Source: Amycolatopsis tolypomycina
GTDB taxonomy: Bacteria > Actinomycetota > Actinomycetes > Mycobacteriales > Pseudonocardiaceae
DNA length: 64,000 bases
Direction: 5' to 3'
Assembly (NCBI RefSeq): GCF_900105945.1
Contig: NZ_FNSO01000004.1
Span: 3,658,001 to 3,722,000 of the forward strand
This document shows, piece by piece, positions 48,769 to 58,900 of the stretch; the first letter of the stretch is position 1; each line of letters starts with the position of its first letter. The notes beneath the pieces are model-generated. The model did no database searches. It was not told the DNA's origin and worked only from the letters and a program-made list of their open reading frames with translations. The translations under genes and the position numbers were made by a program.

Positions 48769-50175
48769 GTGACCACCGATCAGGCGGGGGTGCCCGAAGC
48801 CCGTCCGGGCCCGGCCTTCCCCGCGCACGAAGCCCGCGTCGACGCCCTGAGACAGCAGCTCACCGCCATCGGCGGTGACACCACCATCCGGCTGGCGAAA
48901 CGGACGTCCAACCTCTTCCGTTCGCGTGCCGCGGCGAAGCACCCCGGCCTCGACGTCTCCGGGTTCACCCACGTGCTGCGGGTGGACCCGGAAAACCGCA
49001 CCGCCGACGTCGAAGGCATGGTCACCTACGAGCAGCTCGTCGACGCCACGCTGCCGCACGGCCTGATGCCGCTGGTCGTGCCGCAGCTGAAGACGATCAC
49101 CCTCGGCGGCGCGGTGACCGGGCTCGGCATCGAGTCCTCGTCGTTCCGCAACGGCATGCCGCACGAATCGGTGCTGGAGCTCGAGGTCCTCACCGGCGAC
49201 GGCGAGATCGTCGTCGCCACGCCGGACAACGAGCACCGCGACCTGTTCCACGGCTTCCCCAACTCCTACGGCACCCTCGGCTACGCGCTGCGGCTGCGGA
49301 TCCTCCTGGAGCCGGTGAAGCCGTTCGTGAAGCTGCGGCACGTCCGCCACCACGACCGCGGCAAGTACTTCGCGGCGCTGGGCGAGATCTGCGCGACGAG
49401 CGAACACGAGGGCGAGCACGTCGATTTCGTCGACGGCACGGTCTTCGGCCCGGACGAGCTGTACCTGACCCTCGGGACGTTCACCGACACCGCACCGGCC
49501 ACGAGCGACTACACCTGGCTGGACATCTACTACCGCTCCATCCAGCGGCGCGAGACCGACCACCTCACCGTCCGGGACTACCTCTGGCGCTGGGACACCG
49601 ACTGGTTCTGGTGCTCGCGCGCGTTCGGCGTCCAGCACCGGCTGCCGCGGCTGCTGCTCGGCCGCCGGTTCCTGCGGTCGTCGGTGTACTGGAAGGCCGT
49701 TGCGCTCGACCGCCGGTTCCGGATCGCCGAGCGGCTGCTGAAGCTCCGGCGGCTGCCGCCGGAGGAGACGATCGTGCAGGACATCGAGGTCCCGCTCGAC
49801 CGGGCCGCGGAGTTCCTCGAATTCTTCGAACGCGAGATCCCGATCAGCCCGGTCTGGATCTGCCCGCTGCGGCAGCGGCCCGGCGGCGTCCGCTGGCCGC
49901 TGTACGAACTGGATCCGCAGCAGCTGTACGTCAACTTCGGGTTCTGGTCGGCCGTGCCGCTGGACCCCGGCGAGCGCGACGGCGTGCACAACCGGATGGT
50001 CGAAGCCGAGGTCACCCGGCTCGGCGGGCACAAGTCGCTCTACTCCGACAGCTTCTACACCGAGGACGAGTTCTGGCGGCTGTACAACGGCGACGCCTAC
50101 CGGAAGCTCAAGCGCGCCTACGACCCGCGCGAGCGGCTGCTCGGCCTCTACGAAAAATGCGTCCGCCGCCGGTGA
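48769..50175 (+). CDS. bfaA: FAD-binding oxidoreductase, probable methylene-fatty-acyl reductase
   Basis: The 468-residue protein has an N-terminal PCMH-type FAD domain (GMVTYEQLVDATLPHGLMPL, VVPQLKTITLGGAVTGLGIE, SSSFRNGMPHESVLELEVLT) like DHCR24 and Rv0449c. The C-terminal half resembles the substrate domain of this family. With the adjacent CFA-type methyltransferase it matches the BfaA/TmsA-BfaB/TmsB pair, which makes 10-methylstearate (tuberculostearate): the methyltransferase forms a 10-methylene intermediate and this enzyme reduces it. AGGA precedes the GTG by about 8 nt. The gene ends 11 nt before the methyltransferase. Confidence 0.8.
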   Translation: MTTDQAGVPEARPGPAFPAHEARVDALRQQLTAIGGDTTIRLAKRTSNLFRSRAAAKHPGLDVSGFTHVLRVDPENRTADVEGMVTYEQLVDATLPHGLMPLVVPQLKTITLGGAVTGLGIESSSFRNGMPHESVLELEVLTGDGEIVVATPDNEHRDLFHGFPNSYGTLGYALRLRILLEPVKPFVKLRHVRHHDRGKYFAALGEICATSEHEGEHVDFVDGTVFGPDELYLTLGTFTDTAPATSDYTWLDIYYRSIQRRETDHLTVRDYLWRWDTDWFWCSRAFGVQHRLPRLLLGRRFLRSSVYWKAVALDRRFRIAERLLKLRRLPPEETIVQDIEVPLDRAAEFLEFFEREIPISPVWICPLRQRPGGVRWPLYELDPQQLYVNFGFWSAVPLDPGERDGVHNRMVEAEVTRLGGHKSLYSDSFYTEDEFWRLYNGDAYRKLKRAYDPRERLLGLYEKCVRRR

Positions 50176-50186
50176 AAGGAACGAAC

Positions 50187-51452
50187 GTGACCCAGGAAAG
50201 CATCACCGTCGGCGCCGTCTTCGAGCGGCTGCTCGGACCCCGCGCCGAGGTGTCGATCACCGCCTACGACGGCAGCCGCAGCGGCCCGGCCGACGCCCCG
50301 GTGGCCATCGAGGTGCGCTCGCCGCTGGCGCTGGACTACCTGATGTCCTCCCCCGGCGACCTCGGCCTCGCCCGCGCGTACGTCGCCGGCGCGCTCGACG
50401 TCAAGGGCGACCTCTACACGGCGCTGCGCGCGCTGGCCGCGCAGGTCGACCAGCTCACCCCGGCCGACCGGCTGTGGCTGCTGCGCAAGCTCGGCCCGCG
50501 CCACCTGCGGGTGGTCAAGCCACCGGCCGAGGAGCACCCGAGCCGGTTCCGGCGGGGGCTGACCGCGCTGCGGCACTCGAAGGAGCGCGACAGCGAGGCC
50601 ATCGCCAGCCACTACGACGTGTCCAACCGGTTCTACGAGCTGGTCCTCGGCCCGTCGATGGCCTACACGTGCGCGGTCTTCCCGCACGAGGACGCCACCC
50701 TGGAGGAGGCGCAGGCGCACAAGTTCGACCTGGTCTGCAAGAAGCTCGGCCTCCAGCCCGGGATGAAGCTGCTCGACGTCGGCTGCGGCTGGGGCGGGAT
50801 GGTCGCGCACGCCGTCCGGCACTACGGCGTCGAGGCCATCGGCGTCACCCTTTCACGTGAACAGGCCCAGTGGGCGCAGAAGAACATCGTCGCGCTCGGC
50901 ATCGCCGACCGCGCCGAGATCCGCCACCAGGACTACCGGGACGTCACCGAGACCGGTTTCGACGCGATCTCCTCGATCGGCCTGACCGAGCACATCGGCG
51001 CCCGCAACGTCCCCGGCTACTTCCGCTTCCTGGCCGGCAAGCTCAAGGCGCACGGGCGGCTGCTCAACCACTGCATCACCAACCCGGACACCAGCGTCGC
51101 GCACCGCTCGCGCGGGTTCATCGACCGCTACGTCTTCCCGGACGGCGAGCTCGAGGCACCCGGCGAGCTGATGACGGCCATGCACGACGCCGGGCTGGAG
51201 GTGCGCCACGCGGAGAACTTCCGCGAGCACTACGCGAAGACGCTGGCCGGGTGGTGCGCCAACCTCGACGAGCACTGGGACGAGGCCGTCGCCGAGGCCG
51301 GCGCCGGGCGCAGCCGGGTGTGGGCGCTCTACCTCGCGGCCTGCCGGCTGGCCTTCGAACGGCGCGAGATCGAACTGCACCACATCCTGGGCGTGCGGAC
51401 CGACAGCGAGGGCGGAATGGGCATGCCGCTGCGACCCGATTGGGGAGTTTGA
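50187..51452 (+). CDS. bfaB: Cyclopropane-fatty-acid-synthase-type methyltransferase, probable 10-methylene synthase
   Basis: The 421-residue protein has an N-terminal helical region with [20 protein letters not shown] and a SAM-dependent domain with [18 protein letters not shown], the SAM motif DVGCGWGG (197-204), the active-site region [10 protein letters not shown] and the CFA C-terminal [14 protein letters not shown]. It adds a methylene to the double bond of oleoyl chains on phospholipids. Its position after the FAD reductase argues for the UfaA1/BfaB function (10-methylene) rather than cyclopropane synthesis. GAAAGGA precedes the GTG by 7 nt. Confidence 0.85.
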   Translation: MTQESITVGAVFERLLGPRAEVSITAYDGSRSGPADAPVAIEVRSPLALDYLMSSPGDLGLARAYVAGALDVKGDLYTALRALAAQVDQLTPADRLWLLRKLGPRHLRVVKPPAEEHPSRFRRGLTALRHSKERDSEAIASHYDVSNRFYELVLGPSMAYTCAVFPHEDATLEEAQAHKFDLVCKKLGLQPGMKLLDVGCGWGGMVAHAVRHYGVEAIGVTLSREQAQWAQKNIVALGIADRAEIRHQDYRDVTETGFDAISSIGLTEHIGARNVPGYFRFLAGKLKAHGRLLNHCITNPDTSVAHRSRGFIDRYVFPDGELEAPGELMTAMHDAGLEVRHAENFREHYAKTLAGWCANLDEHWDEAVAEAGAGRSRVWALYLAACRLAFERREIELHHILGVRTDSEGGMGMPLRPDWGV

Positions 51453-51553
51453 CCACCGGGGGTGGCCACCGCGGACCGGCAATGGAAGGATGGGGGTCGA
51501 GACCGGGTGTCCGAACGGGGCGCCCAGGCTCACTACAAAGAGTAGGTATTGGT

Positions 51554-51757
51554 ATGGCTCAGGGCAGTGTCAAGTGGTTCAACGGCGAAAAGGGCTTCGG
51601 CTTCATCGCGCAGGATGGCGGGGGTCCGGACGTGTTCGTCCACTACTCCGAGATCCAGGGCAGCGGCTTCAAGTCGCTCGACGAGGGTCAGCGCGTGGAG
51701 TTCGAAATCGGCCAGGGCCAGAAGGGCCCGCAGGCCCAGCGCGTCAGCGTCATCTGA
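51554..51757 (+). CDS. Cold-shock protein (CspA family)
   Basis: The 67-residue protein is one cold-shock domain: [20 protein letters not shown] and [16 protein letters not shown] contain the RNP1 (KGFGFI) and RNP2 (VFVHY) motifs that bind single-stranded RNA. It works as an RNA chaperone. The ATG follows AGTAGG at about 7 nt. The gene lies between the branched-lipid genes and the desaturase, so this block may respond to temperature. A strong terminator follows at 51774-51807. Confidence 0.92.
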   Translation: MAQGSVKWFNGEKGFGFIAQDGGGPDVFVHYSEIQGSGFKSLDEGQRVEFEIGQGQKGPQAQRVSVI

Positions 51758-51773
51758 GCCACGAGGCAGCCTG

Positions 51774-51807
51774 AGGCCCTCGCCCCGGTTCCGGGGCGAG
51801 GGCCTTT
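51774..51807 (+). terminator. Intrinsic terminator after the cold-shock gene
   Basis: A 15-bp perfect stem (AGGCCCTCGCCCCGG and complement) with a 2-nt centre is followed by TTT. It separates the cold-shock gene from the desaturase gene; the 51808-52039 spacer holds the desaturase promoter (TTCACA and TAACGT-like boxes near 51830-51850) and no gene. Confidence 0.85.
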
Positions 51808-52039
51808 CTCGTGCGCGGCCACACTGCGGATTCACAACGGTCGGGTAACGTGGGTGCGGACGAGAGCACATCCCGTATCCCGGCGTCCGGCCGGTTTCAC
51901 TCTCGCACCGTGGCCTCGAGGCCGATCGCCGGCAGGAGCGGCGACCCGCCCGGTCACCTTCCGACCGCTGACCGCCGGGTGTTCCCGCCCCCGGCTCTCC
52001 CGCGCCCCCGCGCGGCGTAGACCTCGAAACGAGTAGTGC

Positions 52040-52969
52040 ATGACCGCCTCCGTGAAGGCCCGTCCGGCGCCGAAACCCGTGCTCTCCGGCAAGCAGACCA
52101 TCCCCGAGCTGATCACCATCCGCACGTTCCTGCTGGTGCCGTTCCTGGCACTGGCCGTCGCCGTCCCGGTGTTCTGGGGCTGGGGCATCAGCTGGGTCGA
52201 CCTCGCGATCGGCGGCGCGTTCTTCGTGGTGTCGACGCTCGGGGTCACCGTCGGCTACCACCGCTACTTCACCCACGGCTCCTTCCGCGCGAAGCGGGCC
52301 CTGCGGATCGCGCTCGCCATCGCCGGCGGGCTCGCCGCGCAGGGCCCGGTGATCGGCTGGGTCGCCGACCACCGGCGGCACCACGCCTTCTCCGACCGCG
52401 ACGGCGACCCGCACTCGCCGTGGCTGTTCGGCACCTCGCCGGTGGCGCTGGTCCGCGGCTTCTGGCACGCGCACATGGGCTGGCTCTTCGGCCGCGACAA
52501 GACCAACGTCGACCGGTTCGCCCCGGACCTGGCCGCCGACCGCGACCTGCGCGTCGTCGACCGGCTCTTCCCGCTGTGGGTGGTGCTGAGCCTGCTGCTC
52601 CCGCCGCTGCTCGGCGGCCTGATCACGCTGTCGTGGTGGGGCGCGCTGACCGCGTTCCTCTGGGCCGGGCTGGCCCGGATCTCCTTCCAGCACCACGTGA
52701 CGTGGTCGGTGAACTCGATCTGCCACATGATCGGCGAACGCCCGTTCGCCAGCCGCGACCGCTCGGCGAACTTCTGGCCGCTGGCCATCCTGTCGATGGG
52801 CGAGTCCTGGCACAACACCCACCACGCGGACCCGACGTCGGCCCGCCACGGCGTGCTGCGCGGCCAGCTCGACGTCTCGGCCAGGGTGATCTGGGTGTTC
52901 GAGAAGCTGGGCTGGGCGTGGAACGTCCGCTGGCCGACGGCGAAGCGCCTCGCCGCGCTGGCCCGATAA
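52040..52969 (+). CDS. Acyl-CoA/acyl-lipid delta-9-type fatty acid desaturase
   Basis: The 309-residue membrane protein has about four membrane helices and the three histidine boxes of di-iron desaturases: HRYFTH (74-79), HRRHH (111-115) and HNTHH (258-262). It is the acyl-CoA desaturase type that introduces the delta-9 double bond, making oleate from stearate. Oleoyl chains are the substrate of the neighbouring BfaB-like methyltransferase, so the locus could supply its own precursor. The ATG at 52040 starts the conserved hydrophilic N terminus. Confidence 0.88.
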   Translation: MTASVKARPAPKPVLSGKQTIPELITIRTFLLVPFLALAVAVPVFWGWGISWVDLAIGGAFFVVSTLGVTVGYHRYFTHGSFRAKRALRIALAIAGGLAAQGPVIGWVADHRRHHAFSDRDGDPHSPWLFGTSPVALVRGFWHAHMGWLFGRDKTNVDRFAPDLAADRDLRVVDRLFPLWVVLSLLLPPLLGGLITLSWWGALTAFLWAGLARISFQHHVTWSVNSICHMIGERPFASRDRSANFWPLAILSMGESWHNTHHADPTSARHGVLRGQLDVSARVIWVFEKLGWAWNVRWPTAKRLAALAR

Positions 52970-53018
52970 CGAGCGAAAGTCCTTGCCCGCGGCGGCCGGG
53001 CCGGGTGATCTTGGCAGG

Positions 53019-53564
53019 ATGGACACCGTCGCGCTGACCTTCGACGACGGCCCGTACCCCGAGACGACGCCGGCCCTGCTGGCCGCGCTCGGCGGCACGC
53101 GGGCGACGTTCTTCCTGTGGGGCGAGCACGCCGCGGCCCACCCGGACCTGGTCCGGGCGATCGCCGCGGCCGGGCACGCGATCGGCAACCACACGTGGAC
53201 GCACCCGCACCTGACCACGCTGGCCGACCCCGCTGCCCGCGACCAGGAGGTCCGGCGCACGCAGGACCTCCTGACCCGGCTGACCGGCATCCGCCCGGCG
53301 TTGTTCCGGCCGCCCTACGGCGACACGGACGCCTCGGTCGCGGCGACCCTGGCCGCGCACGAGCTCACCGAGGTGCTGTGGACCGTCGACACCCGCGACT
53401 GGGCGGGCTGTTCCGCCGACGAGATCGTCGCCGCGGCCGCGGCCGCGCAGCCGGGCGGCGTCGTGCTGATGCACGAAGGCCGCCCGGCCACGGTGGACGC
53501 GGTGCCCCGCATCCTCGCCGCACTCACCGCACGGGGACTGCACCCCGGTCCGGTCGGGGGTTGA
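53019..53564 (+). CDS. Polysaccharide deacetylase (NodB domain)
   Basis: The 181-residue protein is almost only a NodB domain. TFDDGPYPET near residue 7 has the catalytic and metal Asp, GNHTWTHPHLTTL has the two metal His, and FRPPYGDTDASV has the arginine motif. It deacetylates N-acetylglucosamine in chitin, peptidoglycan or similar polymers; absence of a signal peptide makes the location uncertain. The ATG at 53019 directly follows AGG, so initiation may use an upstream TTG at 52983. Its last 41 nt overlap the convergent xylanase gene. Confidence 0.8.
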   Translation: MDTVALTFDDGPYPETTPALLAALGGTRATFFLWGEHAAAHPDLVRAIAAAGHAIGNHTWTHPHLTTLADPAARDQEVRRTQDLLTRLTGIRPALFRPPYGDTDASVAATLAAHELTEVLWTVDTRDWAGCSADEIVAAAAAAQPGGVVLMHEGRPATVDAVPRILAALTARGLHPGPVGG

Positions 53565-54579
53565 GGGCGAAGTACGCCGGCTTCGGGCGCAGGTTCTCGT
53601 CGAACAGGCAGGCCGCGCCTTCACCGGGGAAGACGTCCGGGACCCACGAGTGCCGGTCGGTGAAGCCCCAGGTGGTGAACTCGACGCACTTGCGGACCGC
53701 GTGGCAGCCGTCCCACAACTGGCCGAAGTAGCTGGCCTGGGTGGCGAGCTTGGCCGCGTCGGGCGGGGTCGGGATCCGGACGTCGGCCTCGGTGACCGCG
53801 GTCTCCACGCCGATCTTGGCGAAGCGGGCCAGGTTCTCGCGGTACTGGCCGGGGAAGCCGTACTGGATCGACAGGTGGCCCTGGATGCCGACGCCGTCGA
53901 TCGGCACGCCCTGCTTCCGCAGCGTCTTCACCAGGTTGTACACCGCGTCGCTCTTCGGGTTGATCCCTTCGATGTTGTAGTCGTTGATGTAGAGCTTCGC
54001 GCGCGGGTCGGCGGCGTGTGCCCAGCGGAAGACGTCGGCGACGAAGCCCTCCCCGAGCTTCTGGTGGAAGACCGTGTCACGCCAGGTGCCGTCCTCGTTG
54101 AAGATCTCGTTAACGACGTCCCAGGCGCGGATCTTTCCCTTGTACCGCTTGACTTCCGTGGTGACGTGGTCGCGCAGGACCCGGCGCAGCTCGTCGGCGG
54201 GCAGCGCGCCGACCCAGTCCGGGAGCTGGGAGTGCCAGACCAGCGTGTGGCCGCGGACGGTCTTGTGGTGCTTCTGCGCGTACTGGACGATGGCGTCCGC
54301 GCCGGACCAGTCGTACTGGCCACGGACCGCTTCGATCGTGCCCCACTTCATCTCGTTCTCGGGGGTCACATTGTCGAATTCCCGGGTCAGCACCGCCCGG
54401 TAATCGGTTTCCGAGGCCAGATAGGCCGCGGCCACCGCGCTGCCGACGTACCGGTTCGTGGTGTATTGCAGCGGCACCGAAGCCGGTGCCGCCGAAGCGG
54501 CCGGCGCCTGCCACGCGGCAATACCCATGACGGCGGCGACCGTCGCAAGGACGCATTTCTTAGGAATTCTTCCCGGCAT
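53524..54579 (-). CDS. Secreted GH10 endo-beta-1,4-xylanase
   Basis: The 351-residue protein has a signal peptide (ATVAAVMGIAAWQAPAASA) and a complete GH10 barrel. Glu158 in AWDVVNEIFNE is the acid/base and Glu264 in VTEADVRI the nucleophile; FDNVTPENEMKW, HTLVWHSQLP and WGFTDRHSW are other GH10 signatures. It cleaves the xylan backbone outside the cell. The start at 54579 is chosen because GGAGG precedes it by 6 nt. A divergent LacI regulator and a CGAAAGTTTCC operator lie upstream. The 3' end overlaps the NodB gene. Confidence 0.93.
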   Translation of the reverse strand: MPGRIPKKCVLATVAAVMGIAAWQAPAASAAPASVPLQYTTNRYVGSAVAAAYLASETDYRAVLTREFDNVTPENEMKWGTIEAVRGQYDWSGADAIVQYAQKHHKTVRGHTLVWHSQLPDWVGALPADELRRVLRDHVTTEVKRYKGKIRAWDVVNEIFNEDGTWRDTVFHQKLGEGFVADVFRWAHAADPRAKLYINDYNIEGINPKSDAVYNLVKTLRKQGVPIDGVGIQGHLSIQYGFPGQYRENLARFAKIGVETAVTEADVRIPTPPDAAKLATQASYFGQLWDGCHAVRKCVEFTTWGFTDRHSWVPDVFPGEGAACLFDENLRPKPAYFALNPRPDRGAVPVR

Positions 54580-54616
54580 CTTCATCCTCCACGAGACAAT
54601 GGTGCTCACGGTGCTC

Positions 54617-54627
54617 CGAAAGTTTCC
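54617..54627. promoter_or_regulatory. Operator candidate upstream of the xylanase
   Basis: CGAAAGTTTCC (complement GGAAACTTTCG) matches at 10 of 11 positions the CGAAACTTTCG element reported upstream of Streptomyces xylanase genes. It lies between the xylanase and LacI genes, 38 nt from the xylanase start. Confidence 0.6.
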
Positions 54628-54632
54628 AACCA

Positions 54633-54661
54633 TTTCAAATCAGGTTTCGATGACCTAGAAT
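54633..54661 (+). promoter_or_regulatory. Promoter of the xylan-locus LacI gene, probably leaderless
   Basis: TTTCAA (54633-54638), a 17-nt spacer and TAGAAT (54656-54661) would place the transcription start at or next to the ATG at 54669. No ribosome-binding site is present there. Confidence 0.5.
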
Positions 54662-54668
54662 CTCCTTC

Positions 54669-55739
54669 ATGACAACGAAGTCTGACGAGCTCGAGCCGTC
54701 CGAGTCGCGGGTGACCATCGCCCGGATCGCCGCCGAGACCGGTGTCTCCGTCCCGACAGTTTCGAAAGTGCTGAACGGCCGACCCGACGTCGCCGAAAGC
54801 ACCAGAGCCCGCGTCGAAGCCGTCATCGGGAAATACGGGTACCGGCGCCGTGCCGACGAACGATCCCGCCGTTCCCGGCTGCTGGAGCTGATGTTCCACG
54901 AACTCGAAAGCACGTGGGCCCTTGAAATCATCCGCGGGGTGGAGTGCGTGGCCCGCGAAAACGGAATGGCTGTCGTGCTGGCGGAATCGTCGGGCCGGCA
55001 CACGCCCGGGCAGAGCTGGCTGGAGAGCGTCCTCGCCCGGCGGCCGGTCGGCATCGTCTCGGTCTGCTCGGACTTCACCGGCGGGCAGCTGGCGAAGCTC
55101 CGGGCCCGGGACATCCCGCTGGTCGTGGTCGACCCGGCGGGCGCGCCCGGCCCGGAGACGCCCTCGATCGGGGCCACGAACTGGCAGGGCGGGCTGACGG
55201 CCACCCGGCACCTGATCGAGCTGGGCCACCGCCGGATCGCGATGATCGGCGGACCGGAAGGGGTGCTGTGCAGCCGGGCCCGGATCGACGGCTACCGCAC
55301 GGCACTGGAGACGGCCGGGCTGGCGTTCGACCCGGCCCTGGTGCGCCGCGGCGACTTCCACGTCCGCGCCGGCTATCGGGAACTGGCTTCACTGCTCACC
55401 CTCCCGGACCGGCCGACGGCGGTGTTCGCCGGCAGCGACCTGCAGGCACTCGGCGTGTACGAGGCGGCCCGCGACGCGGGACTCCGCATCCCGGACGACC
55501 TTTCGGTGGTGGGCTTCGACGACCTGCCGATCGCCCGCTGGCTGACCCCCGAGCTGACCACGGTCCGCCAGCCCCTGCAGGAGATGGCGGCGGCCGGCGC
55601 CCGGCTGGCGATTTCGCTGGCCCGCGGGGTGGATCCGGAGAGCCATCGCCTGGAGCTGGCGACCAGCCTGGTGGTCCGCCACAGCACGGCCGCCCCGGCG
55701 CACCGCGGTTACCGGGTGCTGACCGGCGGAGCGCGGTAG
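54669..55739 (+). CDS. LacI-family repressor, probable xylan regulator
   Basis: The 356-residue protein has a LacI HTH (TIARIAAETGVSVPTVSKVL, about residues 16-35) and the hinge/effector domain (LMFHELESTWALEIIRGVEC, SVVGFDDLPIARWLTPELTT). Its C terminus is similar to other regulators of hemicellulose genes. It faces the xylanase gene across an operator that resembles streptomycete xylanase operators, so it most likely represses xylan-degradation genes until xylo-oligosaccharides appear. No ribosome-binding site is visible before the ATG. Confidence 0.82.
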   Translation: MTTKSDELEPSESRVTIARIAAETGVSVPTVSKVLNGRPDVAESTRARVEAVIGKYGYRRRADERSRRSRLLELMFHELESTWALEIIRGVECVARENGMAVVLAESSGRHTPGQSWLESVLARRPVGIVSVCSDFTGGQLAKLRARDIPLVVVDPAGAPGPETPSIGATNWQGGLTATRHLIELGHRRIAMIGGPEGVLCSRARIDGYRTALETAGLAFDPALVRRGDFHVRAGYRELASLLTLPDRPTAVFAGSDLQALGVYEAARDAGLRIPDDLSVVGFDDLPIARWLTPELTTVRQPLQEMAAAGARLAISLARGVDPESHRLELATSLVVRHSTAAPAHRGYRVLTGGAR

Positions 55740-55836
55740 CGGACGAAGCTGATCCACGGCCGGCGGGCGCGGCGCCGGCGGTCGATCGGCGGCTGCTCGG
55801 CTCCGAAACTGTCGGTGCTCACCGGTAGAGTGGAAA

Positions 55837-55853
55837 CCGGGGGGCGCCCCCGG
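55837..55853. terminator. Short GC hairpin between the LacI gene and GH115
   Basis: CCGGGGG-GCG-CCCCCGG is a perfect 7-bp stem. It lies between convergent genes about 100 nt after the LacI stop and would work in both directions. The 55740-55899 gap otherwise holds the tandem repeats at 55859-55910. Confidence 0.55.
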
Positions 55854-55858
55854 CGGCC

Positions 55859-55910
55859 ACGCCCTCACGACAGCCATCCCTTCACCACGGCCATGCCCTT
55901 CACCACGGCC
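55859..55910 (-). repeat. Three tandem ~17-nt repeats spanning the GH115 stop codon
   Basis: Units at 55893-55910 (18 nt), 55876-55892 and 55859-55875 (17 nt) share CCTTCACCACGGCC, with divergence in the outermost. The first unit contains the GH115 stop codon and the next repeats a TGA. The repeats look like a short extension by duplication of the gene 3' end. Confidence 0.65.
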
Positions 55911-58900
55911 ACCGCATGCTTTCCGGCGGCCCCAGGTAGCTCGCCCGCAGCCCACCCGTGTCGACCACCAGTTTCTGCACGATCACCGCCGGGTCCACCA
56001 TCCAGAACTTCAGCACGTGCAGGCCCGCCGCCGCGATCGTGTGGCGCGTCGACGTCAGGTTCACGTTGTCCGAAGTGGTCCGTTCCCACTGCCGGTTCAT
56101 GGCCGTGTCGTCCGCCCCGGTCGCCTTCGTGATGTTCACGACCTGCGGTTCCGCGTCGTCGAACGAGACCGCGTACCGCAGGCCGTCGCCCGCGAGCACG
56201 TTGCTGCGCGGGGACAGGTACGCCCACACCGTCACCGGTCCGGTCGTGAAGAGCGTCATCCGGTACTCCAGGCGCGGCCCCGCTCCCGGTGCGCGGCTCG
56301 CCGCCGTCACCGGGAACGGGGTCATCCCCGCGCCGGTTCGTCCGATGTCCGCGATGCGCCGCCAGCCGACGTCCGCCGCGCCGACGGTGGCGCTGCGGTG
56401 CTCGGCCTCCATCGACACGTACCCGCCGGCCTCGACGAACCCGCGGACCGGCCCCGCCGGCTTGCGCACCACGGCGTCCACCACGACCGAGCTCCCCGCG
56501 CCCGACACCGTGATCGGCACGGTCGTGGTGCCCTTCGGGGCCCGGTTCCAGTCGATCCGGACGGTCATCCGCAGCTCCTCGGTGACCCGGCCGCCGCGCG
56601 GCTCGACCTGCACCCACGGCGCACCCGGCGAAACGGTGCAGCGGAACGGGGTCCGGCCGCGGTTGAAGACGTCGATGTACTGCGGTGGCGCGCTCTGGTA
56701 CGGGCTGAACTCCGGCAGCACCGGCCGGCCCGCGGCGCCGGGCCACGCGTCCGCCGAGCCGTCGATCGCGACCCCCAGCGCGGCCGCGGCCGGCAGGTCG
56801 ACCCGGCGGACCGCCGGGAAGATCACGTCCGGCAGCGCCACGTTGTCCTTCTCCGGCTGCTGCCACGGTGCGTTCGGCCCGTAGCGTTCGACGTCGCCGT
56901 AGTCGATGTGGGGCTGGGTCTGGAACCCGTTCCACTTCCCGCCCGCGATGCCGGTGTTGTACTTCGCCGCCAGCGCCAGGTCGTCGGCGAAGCGGGCCTC
57001 GGTGACGGCGGCCAGCGCGTTCGCCGAGGCCCGGCCCTGCGTCACGTACAGCAGGTTCGTGAACTCCGCACGCCGCAGGGCGTACAGGTTCGCCGTCGCC
57101 TGGGTCGCGTACAGCACCAGCTCGTAGAACGCGTCCCGGTAGGCCGCGGGCAACCGGGCGGAGATCTTCAGCGCCCGTGCCGAGAGGTCCTGCCACTCGT
57201 CGGTGACCCGGTCCAGCTCGCGGTAGTTGACCAGGCTGAACGGCGTCATCTGGTCGTCGTAGGTGATCGTGCCGGCGGCGTCCACGGTGATCCGGCGGTT
57301 GAGCAGCTCCGGCTTGCGGCGGGACTGCAGCCGCCCGTAGTCGTGCAGCACCCCGGCGATCTCCGCCGCCAACGCCGCGCCGAAGTTCTCCGCGGCGAAC
57401 GCACGTTCCCATGTGGACAGTCGCTCGGCCGGCAGCGCGGCGGGATCCCAGGCGTAGTCGAGGAAGAACTGCAGCGGCAGCTCGTTGCCCTTCATGTCGC
57501 CGACGTTCGCCACCCACAGGCGGTCGTTGCCGTAGGCGTAGGCCTGGTGCAGCTGCTCCCACGTGTTCGCCAGCAGCGCGGTGTCGACCCACTTGTAGTT
57601 GCGCCCGCCGCCGACGTAGTCGAAGTGGTAGTAGAGCCCGTAGCCGCCCGGGTGCGGCGGCAGGGACAGGTCGGGCATCTTGCGGATGTTGCCCCAGTTG
57701 TCGTCGGTGAACACGACGATGACGTCGTCCGGCGGGCGCAGGCCCTTCGCCCAGTACCGCTGGACTTCCTTGTAGAGCGTCCACACCTGCGGGACGTCCG
57801 TCGAAAGCTCGCGCGCCAGGATCTCCCGCTCGGTCGCGATGATCTCCCGCATCAGCTCGATGCCGTCGCCGTCGGGCAGGCCGACGTCGCCGTTGCCGCG
57901 CATGCCGAGCGTGACGACGCCTTCGAAGTCCTCGCGGACCATCCGGCGGATCCCGTCGGTCCAGTAGGCCTTGATCGCCTCGCCGTTGCGCCGGAAGCTC
58001 CACTCCCCCGTGCCGCCGTACGGGTCGTGGCCCGGGGTCGTGATGTTCCCGGCCGCGTCGCGGACCGCGGGCACCGCGTGCCGGTTCCACTCCTCGATGC
58101 CGCGCATCATCGGCGCCTCGTGCGAGGTGCCCATGACGATGCCGTACTCCTTGGCGGTGGCGTGGTTGAGCGGGTCGTCCTCGGCGAACGCGCGCCCCCA
58201 CACCGCCGGCCAGAGGTAGTTGGCCCGCAGCCGCAGCATGGTCTCGAAGACCTTGGCGAAGAACAGGTGGTTGAAGCCGTTGGGGAAGCCCGGCGCCTTG
58301 CCGGGCCCGAAGTACGCGGGCGCCCAGGTGCCGAGCGCCGGGTTCTCGTCGTTGATGAAGAACCCGCGGTACTTCACGTGCGGGGTGCCGAGGCTGAACC
58401 GCTCCCCCGGCAGGTGCAGCTCCGCCTGGCGCCGCGGCGGCACGTCCGCCCACCAGTACCAGGGCGAGACGCCGATGCGCCGGGACACCTCGTAGACGCC
58501 GTAGATCACGCCGCGCTGGTCACTGCCGGTGAGCACCAGCCGGCCGTCGACGACCTGGCTCAGCGACGTCTCCCACTTCCCGGCGATCCCGGTGACGTCG
58601 AGCTTCCCGGCCGCGACGAGGTCGTCGACCAGCGGGCTGTGGCCGAGGGTGCCGACCAGCACCACCGGGCCCCGCGCGGGCACGACGTCGAACGACACCG
58701 CGGGCCGCACGCCCGTGACGCGCTCGATGTCGGCGGCCAGGTCGCCCACGACCCGTCGGACGCCGGGGAAGTCACCCGAGCCGACCACGATCGTCGCGGC
58801 CTTTCCCCGCGACGCCAACGGGAACCCGGTGCCGGCTTCGGCGAGGCCCGGGAGGGCCACGGAACCGGCGCCGGCCAGGGCGAGCAATTGGAGGAAGGTA

